Source: Molossus alvarezi (Eukaryota > Chordata > Mammalia > Chiroptera > Molossidae). Taken from it: a DNA stretch of 64,000 nt. A model generated the notes under the pieces. The model saw nothing but the letters and a program-made list of their open reading frames with translations. It was not told where the DNA came from and made no database searches. The DNA lies in the NCBI GenBank assembly GCA_037176705.1, contig CM073885.1:89581001-89645000 (forward strand), in the 5' to 3' direction. Below, one piece after another: positions 35,361-46,832 of this stretch. The first letter of the stretch is position 1; the number at the start of each line of letters is the position of its first letter. The position numbers were made by a program, and so were the translations under genes.

Positions 35361-36314
35361 AGAAAACTCTTAGTACTTAATGTAGCTCTATTAGACTTAT
35401 TTCTTTACAGCTTTTTCTTAATGCTGTTTTCGTCTAGTTTGCTATATAGTAATTTTTTTCCAGGTATGAAAGTATTTACTTAAAACAAATGTGGATTTGT
35501 TATATTCAGCTAAAATAGCTTATGTGTAATGTTTAGCCATATACACAGAAATGTATATTTTCCTTCTCCATGCTTGTTGCTGCTTTTATCCTAAAGAAAA
35601 AAAAAGATCACCTCCATAAAAATTCTTCGGTGGAATTTGAGGGTTTTATTTACTAGTCTTAGTTGTAGACTAATGGAAGAAGGTAATGGGATGTATTTAA
35701 CCATGTGGGTGGCGTGGAGCAGAGGCGGTGATTTTCTGAATGCCTTGTAGGGATTATTTGAGACACTGTTTTGGAACTATGTATATGTATTTATTGGACT
35801 AGAATGCCTCTCCAGTAGTACAATTATCTTGTGCATGAAAAATCAGTGTGACAGAAGATGCATGAATATTTTCATCAATAAAATGGCACTGACCTTTCCA
35901 GCTTGCACTTTTGAGTAGTTCGCATGTATTCATTCATTTGCTTTTATGATGCTGGCTGAATAATTTTTATGAACGGTTTTATAAAGATGCAGTGATCTGT
36001 TTTTTTAACACTAGATTTCTAATGTCAGTCCATTGAAAGAATATCAGTTATTGAAAGAATAACCTTCAAATTTGTGATTCATGGAAATGAAGCACCATTT
36101 AACTGTTATTAGTATTAAATGTTTAGAAATTTATGAGATAGGCATTTAGAGTTTGACTTGTGAATACCAAAACTGAGACTGCACCTTTAAAGTATTTTGA
36201 GTATATGCTGATAGTACATTTTTATTATGATTATGTAAAGCTATAAGAGTTTATGCCAACAGCTTGCACTGCCAATTGCTGATTTTTTTTCTTTTGACAA
36301 TATGCTGAATGTAG

Positions 36315-36425
36315 ATAAAGATGACCTCTCCCCAGCTACTGAGGTTTGGGATGTAGACCAGGGACTAATAAGTAAACTGAAGGAACAGTACAAGAAGGAA
36401 CGAAAGGGGAAGAAAGGGGTGAAGA
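36315..36425 (+). CDS. STRN3: STRN3 exon 8: cassette exon of the long (alpha) isoform
   Basis: 111 nt, an exact multiple of three, so inclusion or skipping keeps the frame. It encodes DKDDLSPATEVWDVDQGL then ISKLKEQYKKERKGKKGVK, about residues 329-365, ending AAGA|gtaagt. In human the matching segment occurs in the alpha isoform and is absent from beta. The C-terminal half is strongly basic (KKERKGKKGVK). The acceptor is unusual: the T-rich tract ends about 17 bases before the AG (tttttcttttgacaatatgc...), a weak arrangement typical of regulated exons. The donor is near consensus. I recall DLSPTAEV in human; here it is DLSPATEV. Confidence 0.94.
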
Positions 36426-38112
36426 GTAAGTGCAGATTCTATTATAATTTTTGTATACCAATCTTTGAGAAAAAATTCTTCAATTCTGATTTTTTTGTTT
36501 GTATTTATTTTTTATTTCATAAGTGGGGCAACTAACTTGAAACTTTGTCTGTTGTATAATTGAAGTTATTTTGAATATAATTTAGGATGTATTGACCAAG
36601 TGAAAAATCATTTTAAATATTGAATAAGGATAAAGGAAAGATTTCAAGGGTATTTTTTAGTAAACTTTAAAAAGTTTACCAAATTGTAAGAAATAATGAC
36701 CTTTGTATTGAAAATAGTAGAAATTTGTTCAAAAGGGATAAAGTATACATTTCTTTATTTTTGTTACATAGGATTTATAGTTATAACCAACTCATAGCAG
36801 GCTACATTTCTTAGATTGGGAATCCTGAAATAGAGTGATTAGGAAAGCCCTTTCTATAATTTTTGCTTTCTGGCCTTAATCTAACCCAAACAACAGCAAA
36901 AAAAAATCTCTCCTGGTTAGTATTTTCTTGGCTACTCTGGTGGAGAAAAGGCCAGAGGAGAGGGTGTAGTGGTGGCGGTAGGATTTGTTTAGTCAATAGC
37001 TGAGTGTCTTGTTGCCTTGATGTATTTTTCTCAATATGTCTATCCTGGCTAATGTACTGTAAAAGTATAAATTTAGGTATAGCACCTCTCAAAGAAGTAA
37101 TTCATTTCATTTCATGAATCAGACTTTAAAAAGACACATGAAAGGTATAGTCAGACCTGTGACTATTAAATGGAAAAACTTGAAACTTATTTTTTGGAAA
37201 ATGTATTTTGAATTAGCCATTGATTCCTGCTAGTCTAACTATTTTAACTATCAAGGAGAAAACTGGATGATAAAGGCAAAAACTATATAGACAGTCTTTC
37301 ATACTCCTTTCTCTGGTGATAAATAAATTAGTTTATAAAATGGTAGGTGTAATGGAAAAATGGTGTAAGTCTCCTTCAGTAAAGCATTTTCTCAATGGTT
37401 TATTATGGAAGCTAATAAGTGGAGTTTGGGGGATTTATCTGTTAGGTAATTTTCTTTTATAACTTTATGCTAATTTATGATATAGCATATGAGTAAAAAA
37501 ACTATTTTTTAAGAAGTTTCAGAATATATGGTGAACTGCTTATTGCATTTTAAAACATTTAGTGTTGGACAGGGGCTATGTTCAGCTCTAACATAATTTA
37601 CCTATATATTTCATGCATGTTGAGTATAAAAAGTACTTTTGCATGATTAACTGTTTTAATATAGATACTGTGGCATTAAAATTTTAGGATTTAAGTCTTT
37701 TTAAAAGAAATCAAATAGTTTATTTTAAGAGTACATTGCTTATTTTATGTATTATTCAGAAAATGACTTAACCTGCTGACAGTTTCTTTAGAAAATGTTA
37801 GATAATGTTGCTTTTAATTTAAAATATCCCTTTTTCTTTATAGAATACAATTAGATGTATGCCTTTTTGAGGTTAAGAAATAAGATATACATCAACTTAA
37901 GGCCTTTTTTAGTTGTAGGCTTTAAACTTTTCTAAAAAATGTTTTGTATTTAAAAAACATACTGCTTAAGAAACACTAGAAACAGGCGAACTAAACTAAA
38001 ATTTAAAATCCTCATAAAAATTTTTTTTAATTAATTTTCTTTATATGATCATAGTATGTAAAGATTTGTTATCTGCCTCCTTAGCTAACAGCTTATAGAA
38101 AACATCATTTTA

Positions 38113-38330
38113 GCCCTGGCCAGTTTGGCTCAGCGGTTAGAGCATCGGCCCGCGGACCAGAGAGTTCCGGGTTCGGTTCCCGCTACGGGCATGTACCTCG
38201 GTTGCAGTTTGTCCCCAACCCTGGTTGTGGTCGTGTGGGTGGCAACCAGTCCATGTGTCCCTTTCACATCGATGTTTCTCCTCCCCCCCATCTGAAGATA
38301 AATGCAAAAAAGAAAAGAAAGAAAGAAATG
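38113..38330 (+). mobile_element. Ves-type SINE, type A, 3' box missing
   Basis: Head GCCCTGGCCAGTTTGGCTC through CATCTGAAGATAAATGC, but the CCTCGGGTGAGG box is replaced by (AAAG)n. Confidence 0.92.
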
Positions 38331-38357
38331 TCAATATATGTTCCTCTATATAGCTTT

Positions 38358-38474
38358 TTCAGTTTTCCTTTCCTTTTTCCTTTTTCCTTTTTCCTTTCCT
38401 TTCCTTTCTTTTCCTTTCCTTTCCTTTCCTTTCCTTTTTACTTTTTACTTTTTACTTTTTACTTTTTACTTTAA
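38358..38474. repeat. Compound (TTTCC)n then (TTTTTAC)n tract
   Basis: About 80 bp of TTTCC/TTTTTCC variants followed by five TTTTTAC-like units. It lies just downstream of a SINE but is pyrimidine-rich while the SINE tail is A-rich, so it is separate. Confidence 0.9.
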
Positions 38475-38689
38475 CAAGCTATCCTGCTGTCAAACAGAAT
38501 ATTGGAGAACTAGTATGTGAAAGGGGTAAAAGAGAACTGCTGTGATTATATCCGAAGCTGGGGGACTTAAGATCTGCTCCTTTAGGCTCTCATGTCTCAA
38601 TACAATTTTCTTATCCAGATGTGTACTATATTAATTCAGCCAACCCCCTTTAATTTTGATTTTATCTGTTTTTTCAAAAATTGAACTAA

Positions 38690-39075
38690 CTTTGCTTTTT
38701 ATAACGATAAAGATAACACATGCTGTTATTCAGACAATGCATAGAGTATATAGAAACATGAAGAAAAAATAAAAATCACCTGCAGTTTTACCACTTAGAA
38801 GTTAGTATTTGGTATGGTATATATCCTTCCAACCTTTTCTAAGTGTGTTTATAAATAAACCTTTTTCATTTTTTCAACAAGTATGTCATACTATTTTTAA
38901 CTCATTTTCCCCCTTAGTTTTATAGTCATCTTAAATAAAATATAAGTTTAGTGGTTACATAGTATTGCATTTTCTTGATTTAGTCTGGCCTCCATTAAAC
39001 TTCTAAAATGTTTTTCATATTTAATGTTTTTGTAAACAACAGTGTCTTAAGGTTACCTGTGTACATAGATATAAA
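38690..39075. repeat. Diverged ancient repeat related to the one at 23.3 kb
   Basis: AATAAAAATCACCTGCAGTT, CTTAGAAGTTAGTATTTGG, TTTTCATTTTTTCAACAAGT, GTGGTTACATAGTATTGCAT and TTGTAAACAACAGTGTC follow the same order as at 23260-23560. The family is not named. Confidence 0.5.
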
Positions 39076-39833
39076 GATGAAGTTCCAACAAAATGTCTCA
39101 AGAATGAATTAGGAAATAATAAATTTCTTCTTACACTTTCGTTGTGAATTTAAAGATAAATAAAAGCTTTATCCTCTTGAGTATAGCATTTAGTAAGAAA
39201 ATGTTGGCTTTGAATCCCATAGAGATAAACTTACAGAATTTTTTTTAAAAAATCTTTTTTAAATTGATGGATCATAAACTTCAAGTGGTGTTAATCTATG
39301 TATCATCATATTAATACGAATATACAATTTCACATGAAATGATAATGCATAAATTTTCTTTGTATTCTTATTATTCATCTTTTTTGGTTTTTATGCTGAT
39401 ATTTTTCCTAGATGTAGCTTTGTACAAGATAGAATAATTCATAAACGGTATGTAGCCTTTTGCTTTTTCTCTTTCCTTTATTCTAAAATGTGAATGATTC
39501 ATACCTACTGGATCATAGCACTAAGTTTCTATAGATTTTTTTTGTCCAAATTCTTAGAGGGAAGAAAATTATTTGCTAACTTTACCATATAGAATCAACA
39601 GATGTAATCCAATCTAACTAACGTTTCTTTTAATGGAAAGAAAAAGGTGGCAAGAATATTTATTAACTTTTGAATTTTGTAAAGACTCAACCGTGATTTG
39701 ACTCCTAAATAGAAAGTCTTCTAAAAGCAAGAGCTAAGAAGCTAACATTTCTCTGTCTTCTAACTGTTCATTCTACTCCACCCCTCTTTTTTCCCATTTG
39801 AGGCAAGACAAAATGACATTAAGAGTGACAACT

Positions 39834-40080
39834 TTGCCCTGGCCGGTTTGGCTCAGTGGTTAGAGCGTCGGCCTGCGGTCTGGAGAGACCCGGGTTCGGT
39901 TCCCGCTAAGGGCACGTACCTCAGTTGCAGTTTGTCCCCGGCCCTGGTTGGTCGTGCGGGTGGCAGCCACTCGATGTGTCCCTTCACGTCGATGTTTCTC
40001 TCTCTCTCTCCCTTCCTCTCTCTCCCTCCCACTCTATCTGTACAAAAAATGGAAAAATAGCCTCGGGTGAGGATAAAAAA
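39834..40080 (+). mobile_element. Ves-type SINE, type A, first half of a tandem pair
   Basis: GCCCTGGCCGGTTTGGCTCA head to ATAGCCTCGGGTGAGGATAA tail. Upstream TSD AAGAGTGACAACT (39821-39833) has its partner only after the next SINE (40295-40307). Confidence 0.94.
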
Positions 40081-40294
40081 AAGCCGGTGTGGCTCATTGG
40101 TTAAGTATCAACCCATGCACCAAGAGGTCGTTGCCGGTTCGATTTCCTGTCAGGGTACATGCCCAAGTTGTGGGCCTGATCCCCTGTGGGGGTCATGCAG
40201 GAGGAGGCCAATCAGTGTTCTCTCTCATCGATGTTTCTATCTTTCTCTCCTCCCTTACTCTCTGTAAAATCACTAAAGAAAATAAATAAATAAA
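40081..40294 (+). mobile_element. Ves-type SINE, type B, second half of a tandem pair
   Basis: Begins GCCGGTGTGGCTCATTGG directly after the A-run of the preceding SINE, without its own duplication, and ends TAAAATCACTAAAGAAAATA. Head slightly shortened. Confidence 0.93.
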
Positions 40295-40772
40295 AAGAGT
40301 GACAACTATGCCTTGGATTATAAATACAGTTCAGTATTAATTTCTTGCTAAGTGAGGTATACATAAGAGCTGTACTTCATCTATTAATACTTCTAAAAAT
40401 CAAGACCATGAAACTGAAGAGACTTGATGCACTTATTTTGATCTCAGGCTCCAAAAGGGTTAAACTTCTTTTTATTTTAACTTTTTGTTTTGGTATCGTT
40501 TTATACTCAAGGAAAAGTTATAGGAATGATGATGAAAATAATATTCCCAAATATTAACATTTTACTGTATTTGCTTTATCCTTTTCTCTGTGTAAATATG
40601 TACATTTATTATTTTGAACAGTTCAGAAAACTTGAGTGTTATAAACATGTTGCTCCTTAAATACTTTAGAATTACTTGACCACAAAGAAATTCTCCTACA
40701 TGACCACAGTACAATGATGAAAATCAGGAGATTCACAGTGATACAATACAATTATCTAGCCTAAAACTCAGT

Positions 40773-40850
40773 TTTCTTTTTTTTAAATTCTTACCCAGGG
40801 ATATGTCTATTGCTTTTACAGAGAGGGAGGGAGGGAGGGAGGGAGGGAGG

Positions 40851-40901
<51 letters not shown>

Positions 40902-41010
40902 GTGTGAGAAACATCAATTGGTTGCTTCCTGTACATACCCCTACTGGGGATCAAACCCACAACCCTTTTGTGCTTGGGACGATGCTCTAACCAACTAAGA
41001 CCCTGCCAGG
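40773..41010 (-). mobile_element. Ves-type SINE, long (GGGA)n(GA)n tract
   Basis: AATTCTTACCCAGGGATATG box, about 78 bp pure purine run (40820-40897), AAACATCAATTGGTTGCTTC and AACTAAGACCCTGCCAGG. Confidence 0.9.
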
Positions 41011-42533
41011 TCTTTTGTTTTTAAATAATTTCTAAGCTTTCTGTAATTGGGAGAGTGAAGGGGAAGTTCTGTATTAATTTTCTTAAAATCTTGATCTGGT
41101 AGGGTTTTTCTAGCTTTCTATCCTCTCCATTTTTGTTGTATATCTCATAAAATATGTAAATTAAAATCAATAGTGGTTAAAAATCACACAGTGATTTGAA
41201 GTAAGCATGAAGCATCTGAAATCTGGAATCTTTAGAATATGAGGGAGGAGTTAAAAATCTTTTAAGACTTTCTTTAATACTCGTTTCAATTTTCAACATG
41301 GAAAGTTTAAATTCCTTTGACAGATGCTCTTATTCTTATGGCTTATTGTTACTTCTATGCTATCTTATACCTATAAAATGGAGGCTTATCAAGAAAATTA
41401 GACTACGTATTTCATTTCCTTCAAAAGATATAGCGGCTTTTCCCATTTCAAAGATTTATATTCTGAGAATATGTACATTTACAGTTCTGGTTCTTAGTAA
41501 TGGACTTGTCTTAGTTTTCCTAATCTAATTTATCCTAACTTTCCTGTCTTTTCCATATATAAAATATGATTTATCTGTCATTCCTTTTCTTTCCTTTATT
41601 GGTGTTACAGAATTGCAATATGTCTTCTGACTTGATTATCAAAACATTGAAAAAGGGAAAACTTTATTAGTATTTCTTTTAACAGAAGTGAGTATTCCTG
41701 GATCATTGTCTCGTTTTCTTTTTTAAAGTTTCATATTAGTATTTCTCATTTGCTATTCCAGATACAAGATTGCGAACTGTCACTAGGTAATGTAATATTT
41801 TTGTAAAGCGTGACCTTAGTTTGAATATCTCTTTATTAGGCATTGTAATACATTTAAGGAGAAATTATTCTTTTGCAGCAATAACTTTCCGTGGGCTTTA
41901 AGAAACACTGTGATACTCACTGTAAAATATCTGATTATTAAGCTGCTTTTTTAAAGGAGTTATAAATCCAAAGAACCCATAAATGATTCAACATTCTCTC
42001 TCCTGCATCAAATCAAAGACAAAACGACAAGTTTTTAATAGAGGGATATTATTTTTAGCTAAGAGATACAGTTGTTTTATATTTCTGGCTTTAATTTCAC
42101 ACTTCTCAAACAGATCATTCACTTCTTCAACTCAGATTTTTTTGTCTTCTCCCCCAAGAAAGTATCTTAATTTAGGCATTTTGATAAGAGTCAGGAAACT
42201 ATCAGATCTATGCTCTGTTTTATCAGAATAACTTTGCAACTAAATATTGTGATGTCATTTTTAAAAGATGACAGTTGTCAAGTGAAAGCTTTATTTTAAT
42301 TATAATAGTCCCAAAATAGAACAGGTCTAACAGGCATGCCATAACTAAATCATTATTCTAAAATAAACATCTGTTCCACATTGCCAGCTAATAGTTTGTT
42401 ACAGTTCAGACTATATGGTTGATTAACAAAGGGAAAGAATGTTTGAGAAAGGGAAAACATTAGATACAGTAAAAAAAACCCCAAAAAACGTACTATTTTA
42501 CTTACAATAATAGAGTGTATAGAAAAATAAATT

Positions 42534-42694
42534 TAGCCCAGCCAGTGTGGCTCTGGATTGAGTGTTGTCCTGGTTTAATTCCTGGTCAGGGCACATGCTC
42601 AGGTTGCTGCTCAATCCCTTGGGAGGGGGGGCACGTGCAGGAGGCAGCTGATCGATGTCTCTCTCTCCCCTTTCTTCGCTCTCTAATAAATAAA
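42534..42694 (+). mobile_element. Ves-type SINE, type B, shortened
   Basis: AGCCCAGCCAGTGTGGCTCT head, GTGCAGGAGGCAGCTGATC core and CTCTCTAATAAATAAATAA tail. It is followed at once by an opposite SINE inserted in its tail. Confidence 0.9.
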
Positions 42695-42710
42695 TAAATA
42701 ACGTATTTTT

Positions 42711-42949
42711 ATCCTCACCCGAGGATATTTTTCCATTTTTTGTACAGATAGAGTGGGAGGGAGAGAGAGAAAGGGAGAGAGAGAGAGAAACATCGACATG
42801 AAGAGACACATCGAGTGGCTGCCACCCGCACGTCCAACCAGGGCCGGGGACAAACTGCAACCGAGGTACGTGCCCTTAGTGGGAACCGAACTCGGGTCTC
42901 TCCGGACCGCAGGCCGACGCTCTAACCGCTGAGCCAAACTGGCCAGGGC
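42711..42949 (-). mobile_element. Ves-type SINE, type A, inserted in a SINE tail
   Basis: ATCCTCACCCGAGGATATTT box and GAGCCAAACTGGCCAGGGC. Exact 16 bp TSD TAAATAACGTATTTTT (42695-42710, 42950-42965), which includes the A-rich tail of the preceding SINE. Confidence 0.94.
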
Positions 42950-42980
42950 TAAATAACGTATTTTTAAAAAGATAAATTTA

Positions 42981-43203
42981 AGTCCAGCCTGCTGTGGCTC
43001 AGTGGTTGAGTGTCGACCCATGCACCAAGACTAGAGGTCGCCGGTTCAATTCCTGGTTAGGACACATGTCTAGGTTGTGGGCCTGATCCCCAGTGTGGGG
43101 TGTGCAGGAGGCGGTCAATCAGTATTCTCTCTCATCGATGTTTCTATCTCTCCCTCTCACTTCCTCTCTCTCTAAACTCAATAAAGGAAAAAAAATTTTT
43201 TTT
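42981..43203 (+). mobile_element. Ves-type SINE, type B
   Basis: CCAGCCTGCTGTGGCTCAGTGG head, GTGCAGGAGGCGGTC core and AACTCAATAAAGG tail. TSD AAAGATAAATTTA (42968-42980, 43204-43216). Confidence 0.93.
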
Positions 43204-43227
43204 AAAGATAAATTTAATATATCATGA

Positions 43228-43269
<42 letters not shown>
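43228..43269. repeat. (GT)n(GA)n microsatellite
   Basis: About seven GT units followed by about 13 GA units, not inside a SINE. Confidence 0.9.
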
Positions 43270-43273
<4 letters not shown>

Positions 43274-43684
43274 TTAGATTTATAAAAGAACTAACACAAC
43301 AGTAGCATAATTAATGTGTTTTTTGTTGTCCTACAATCTATTTAAAGGATTTGCATAGAGTTGGTGGTTATGGTTAAGGGGTAGGTGGGTTGTTTTATAA
43401 TTCATAATAGTAAGAAAAATAAGTTTTTCTTGTTACAAAATTAGAAAAAGTATTCTCCTTCTATAGATTCCAGCAGTAATTGAGAATCAGTTGTTATTTA
43501 ATTAATGTTTATTTTCAGTTATGCCCTTGAATGTTTTTATAATATTATATATTATTCCATTACACTAATACCACTACAGTTTTCTTATTATTGCTAACAA
43601 CACAAAATTTTTTATTTTTTGTTTACTTATGTAGGATATTAGATAGATTCAGAAAGAAAATGAAGATCCATTAAATTTACACTT

Positions 43685-43906
43685 TATTAAAACAATTTTT
43701 TTTCTTTATTGATTTTAGAGAGAGAGGAAGGGAGAGGGAGAGAAAGATGGAAACATCGATGAAAGAGAACATCGATTGGCCACCTCCTGCATGTCCCCCA
43801 CTGGCGATTTGGCCCACAACCTGGGCATGTGCCCTGACTGGGAATCGAACCAGCGATCTCTTGGTGCATGGGTTGATGCTCAACCACTGAGCCACACCAG
43901 CTGGGC
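43685..43906 (-). mobile_element. Ves-type SINE, type B
   Basis: TTCTTTATTGATTTTAGAGA, CCACCTCCTGCATGTCCCCC and ACTGAGCCACACCAGCTGGGC. Exact TSD TTAAATTTACACTT (43671-43684, 43907-43920). Confidence 0.94.
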
Positions 43907-44309
43907 TTAAATTTACACTTAAAAGACATTCTACAAAGTAGGTGCTAGCTAAGACTGTTATATCTGGTTATGAAATCTGCTTTAGTCCTTTAGCAGTTTT
44001 TGAGAAACTAAAATTGAAGTAGGGACTTTCCATCTCTTCCTAAATTTGACATTATGTTACATAGAGGCTATTTGGCTGTATATGCAAACATAATAATTAT
44101 AATTGCATAATTTGGGATCCTTGGTTTGAACAGTAACTTTTATGTTGTCTTTGATTTTTCTTTCCTTCCATATTTTCTAGTCCATGTCATGAAGAGTATT
44201 ACTTCAAGTTATCTTAATGACAAAACTTTTCTTGCCTGTATTATATTTGACATTAGTGATCATATGATGGAATTATTTAGAGGATAATATCTAATAAAGT
44301 CAAATTTTA

Positions 44310-44890
44310 TAGTACACACAAGTATAAGAGTGAGCAGGGAAAGATCAGCAAAGGTTTCACAGAGGAGATGAAAGTAGTTTGGAGGATTGGGTTGAACTGT
44401 GATAGGCCGAGGTGCATGTTAGAGGATAGAACTTAGTGTCTTTGTGTGCATGTATATGTAGGAAGTATTCTCACCTTTGTGAGGAATAGGTGAGTACAGA
44501 TATGACAGAATATGGTAGAAATAACCTTGGTGAATGTTGGTATATGGGAAAATTGCTTTAACTGGAAAAATAGGGAGGTTTGTATTGTAGAAAAATAGGG
44601 GGATTTGTGTTAAAAGGTGAGAATAGATAGGAAAAATAAAATCAGATCATGAAGTGCATGCAAGGTTAGTACAAGATTTTAGCCTTAATTCAAAGAGTGT
44701 TGAAGTACCACTTGTGGTTTCTGAGTAGGGAAGATATAGTAAATATGATATTCAAATTTGATTGAAGACAAATGAAGCTGGGAGATAGGAAAAGCAATTA
44801 GGAGTCTTTTGCAGTGATTCATCATATGAATGAAAGATTTGTTTAGAATAAAATCAGTAGAAAGAGATTAATCTGAAGAGCAATTTAAGG
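44310..44890. repeat. Possible ancient interspersed repeat
   Basis: Phrases GAAAGATCAGCAAAGGTTTC, CACAGAGGAGATGAAAGTAG, CAGATCATGAAGTGCATGC and TTTGCAGTGATTCATCATAT follow the order of a widespread old mammalian repeat that is also seen around the Tigger element at 54-58 kb. I cannot name it securely. Confidence 0.4.
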
Positions 44891-45229
44891 GAGGATTCTT
44901 TTTGAAAACAGCTCTTCTTCCCATTTTATAAATTGAAAAGAAATTGTTGAGATGTTGCAGAATTTTAAGAACAGAAATCAAATCAGTGGTATTGATACTC
45001 ATAAGTAGGAAGTTAAAAAGGAGAGCTATTTTGTGAGCAAGACTCACGTTTATTTTCTTTCATGTTGAATTTAACTAATGGTTAAATTCAGGTGGCAGTT
45101 TTTCAGTTTTAGAGAATTTGTTTATCGTTGCTTAATTTTCAGGGGGAAAATCCTCAAATAATATTATTACAATTATTTTAGAAAATTAATAATTACATAG
45201 CCATCTAATTAGTCCATTAATGTTTTGGG

Positions 45230-45468
45230 TTTTTTTTTATATCCTCTCCTGAGGATATTTCTCCATTTATTTTCAGACAGAGTGGGAGGGAGGTGGGGGG
45301 GGGGAACAGAAGCATCAATGTGAGAGAGATGCATTAATTGGTTGCTTTCCACATGACCCCAACTAGGGGACTAAACCCTGACTGAGAGAAATGCCCTTGA
45401 TTGGAATCAAACCTGCAACTTTGGTCCACAGGCCAGTGCTATAACTGCTGGGCCAAACCAGCCTGGGC
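45230..45468 (-). mobile_element. Ves-type SINE, type A, diverged
   Basis: ATCCTCTCCTGAGGATATTT box, (G)10 run, and CTGGGCCAAACCAGCCTGGGC. TSD TAGTCCATTAATGTT / TAGTCTGTTAATGTT near 45210 and 45469. Confidence 0.92.
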
Positions 45469-46239
45469 TAGTCTGTTAATGTTGACATTAGTAATACTAT
45501 TTTATAATGTGTTAACCATAGGCTGGCCTATTTGAATTGTTTTTACTTTATATTGACTATTATAAAGCATTTTCTTTTGTCTTATTTTTTCTACAATTCT
45601 TAAAACCTTTCTTTCAAAATACGTGAGAAAAATGGTGCTTCTGTCACTTCTGAGTTTAAAGTTAAAACAAAGAGTTCCCACAATACTGCAGATGCTTTTG
45701 AGTTTTTCTATTTTAGCCAGAATTATCCAGGCAGCAGCTGAAATTCTCCCTTTAAATTTATGGCCAATGACAGTGTTGACTTTTCATACTTTTATGAGAA
45801 AATCAGAGCTTATGGGTAAATCAGGTTTTTCAAATTTGGGAAAATTCTCAGAAACATTCTGAGAATAATTGGGGTTGGTTTGTTAATGACAAATTGGTGT
45901 GAATGTGGTGGGAAACTATCCACATAAACACCAGGAAAAGTTAATTGTTGCACCCTCATAAAAAATCATTTGTGCTTATTTCTTTGTTAACTTTTCAAAA
46001 TAGTGAATTAAGTTGGAAAAACTCATGTTTATTCTTTGCTGTTAAATATTAACCTTAAACACCAGATTTTCCTTTTTTAATGATATCTCTTCTGTGTCTG
46101 TGAGCTTATAGAACTTGGGTTGTTACAGAAGGCTCAATTTTATACATATATAAAACAGATATATATTCATACATTCACAGAAATAGTGAATATCTTAAAT
46201 ATTTAAATTATTTTAATATTTTGGGGGATGATGGAAAAT

Positions 46240-46281
46240 TGAGGACATTTTCATGATCACTGAGCCAAGCCGGCCAGGGCT
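46240..46281 (-). mobile_element. Minimal SINE remnant (about 42 bp)
   Basis: TTGAGGACATTTT of the type A 3' box is joined directly to ACTGAGCCAAGCCGGCCAGGGCT of the head; everything between is deleted. Confidence 0.85.
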
Positions 46282-46832
46282 GAAAGTCATTTTTAATTAA
46301 TGGTAGGAGGAGGAGATGGGGAGATAAGCACAAACCTCATTTGTATTTTTAAAGGGTAAATCTTAGAATTTATTTTAAAAGATGCAAATTCAGCTTCTAA
46401 GTAGAACTAAGAAGGGAACATTAGAGTTCATAATCTCATTTTTAGTGGTAACCTCCAACTTCATGCTTTGCTGTTGAAGTCCATGTCATACCTCATTTTA
46501 TAAAGACAAAAATATTTGTTTTCAGAGAGAGAGAAAGTTCTATATTACAATCTTTCAGACTGTTTTTAGTAAAGACTTAAGATATGTGAAGTCACTGGCA
46601 TAAATTGAATCAGTTATTGGGCGTGTTTCTTTATGTTTGATAAAATTGAAGGAGAAAATAGAGTTTGATATGTGAGCTACAGGTTTCCTTGGTCATTAGT
46701 GACTATAAAAAGGAAGATTAAGTCGAAAGATTCTTCTTGTAAGATCCCATTTGTAGACCCTAATATTTCCATAAAGTATTCTTAAATTGCTTGATGAAAT
46801 CTCTTAAACTACCACTTTTTAAAATAATTTTC

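Larger units (their letters stand above)
21471..36314 (+). other. STRN3: STRN3 intron 7
   Basis: 14.8 kb, the largest intron. It contains four SINEs to 24690, the large antisense LINE-1 at about 25070-33140, a sense LINE-1 3' end (33913-34196) and two SINEs near 35 kb. About 21520-22330, 34200-34890 and 35360-36290 appear free of recognisable repeats. It lies directly upstream of the cassette exon. Confidence 0.87.

Noticed and set aside
39837..39910. tRNA genes, because of TGGCTCAGTGGTTAGAGC and GGTTCGGTTCC
   Set aside because: These are the A and B boxes of SINE heads. No acceptor stem closes, and each continues into the SINE body and an A-rich tail.
40345..40557. Candidate for the missing STRN3 exon (contains RNDDENNIPKY, slightly like DDELPHIPS)
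   Set aside because: Only a few residues match, there is no suitable AG/GT pair in phase, and the rest of the frame is unlike striatin.
45623..45862. 79-codon open frame in the SINE-poor part of the exon 8-10 interval
   Set aside because: AT-rich intron with Leu/Ser-rich translation, no homology I recognise, no splice signals or start context.
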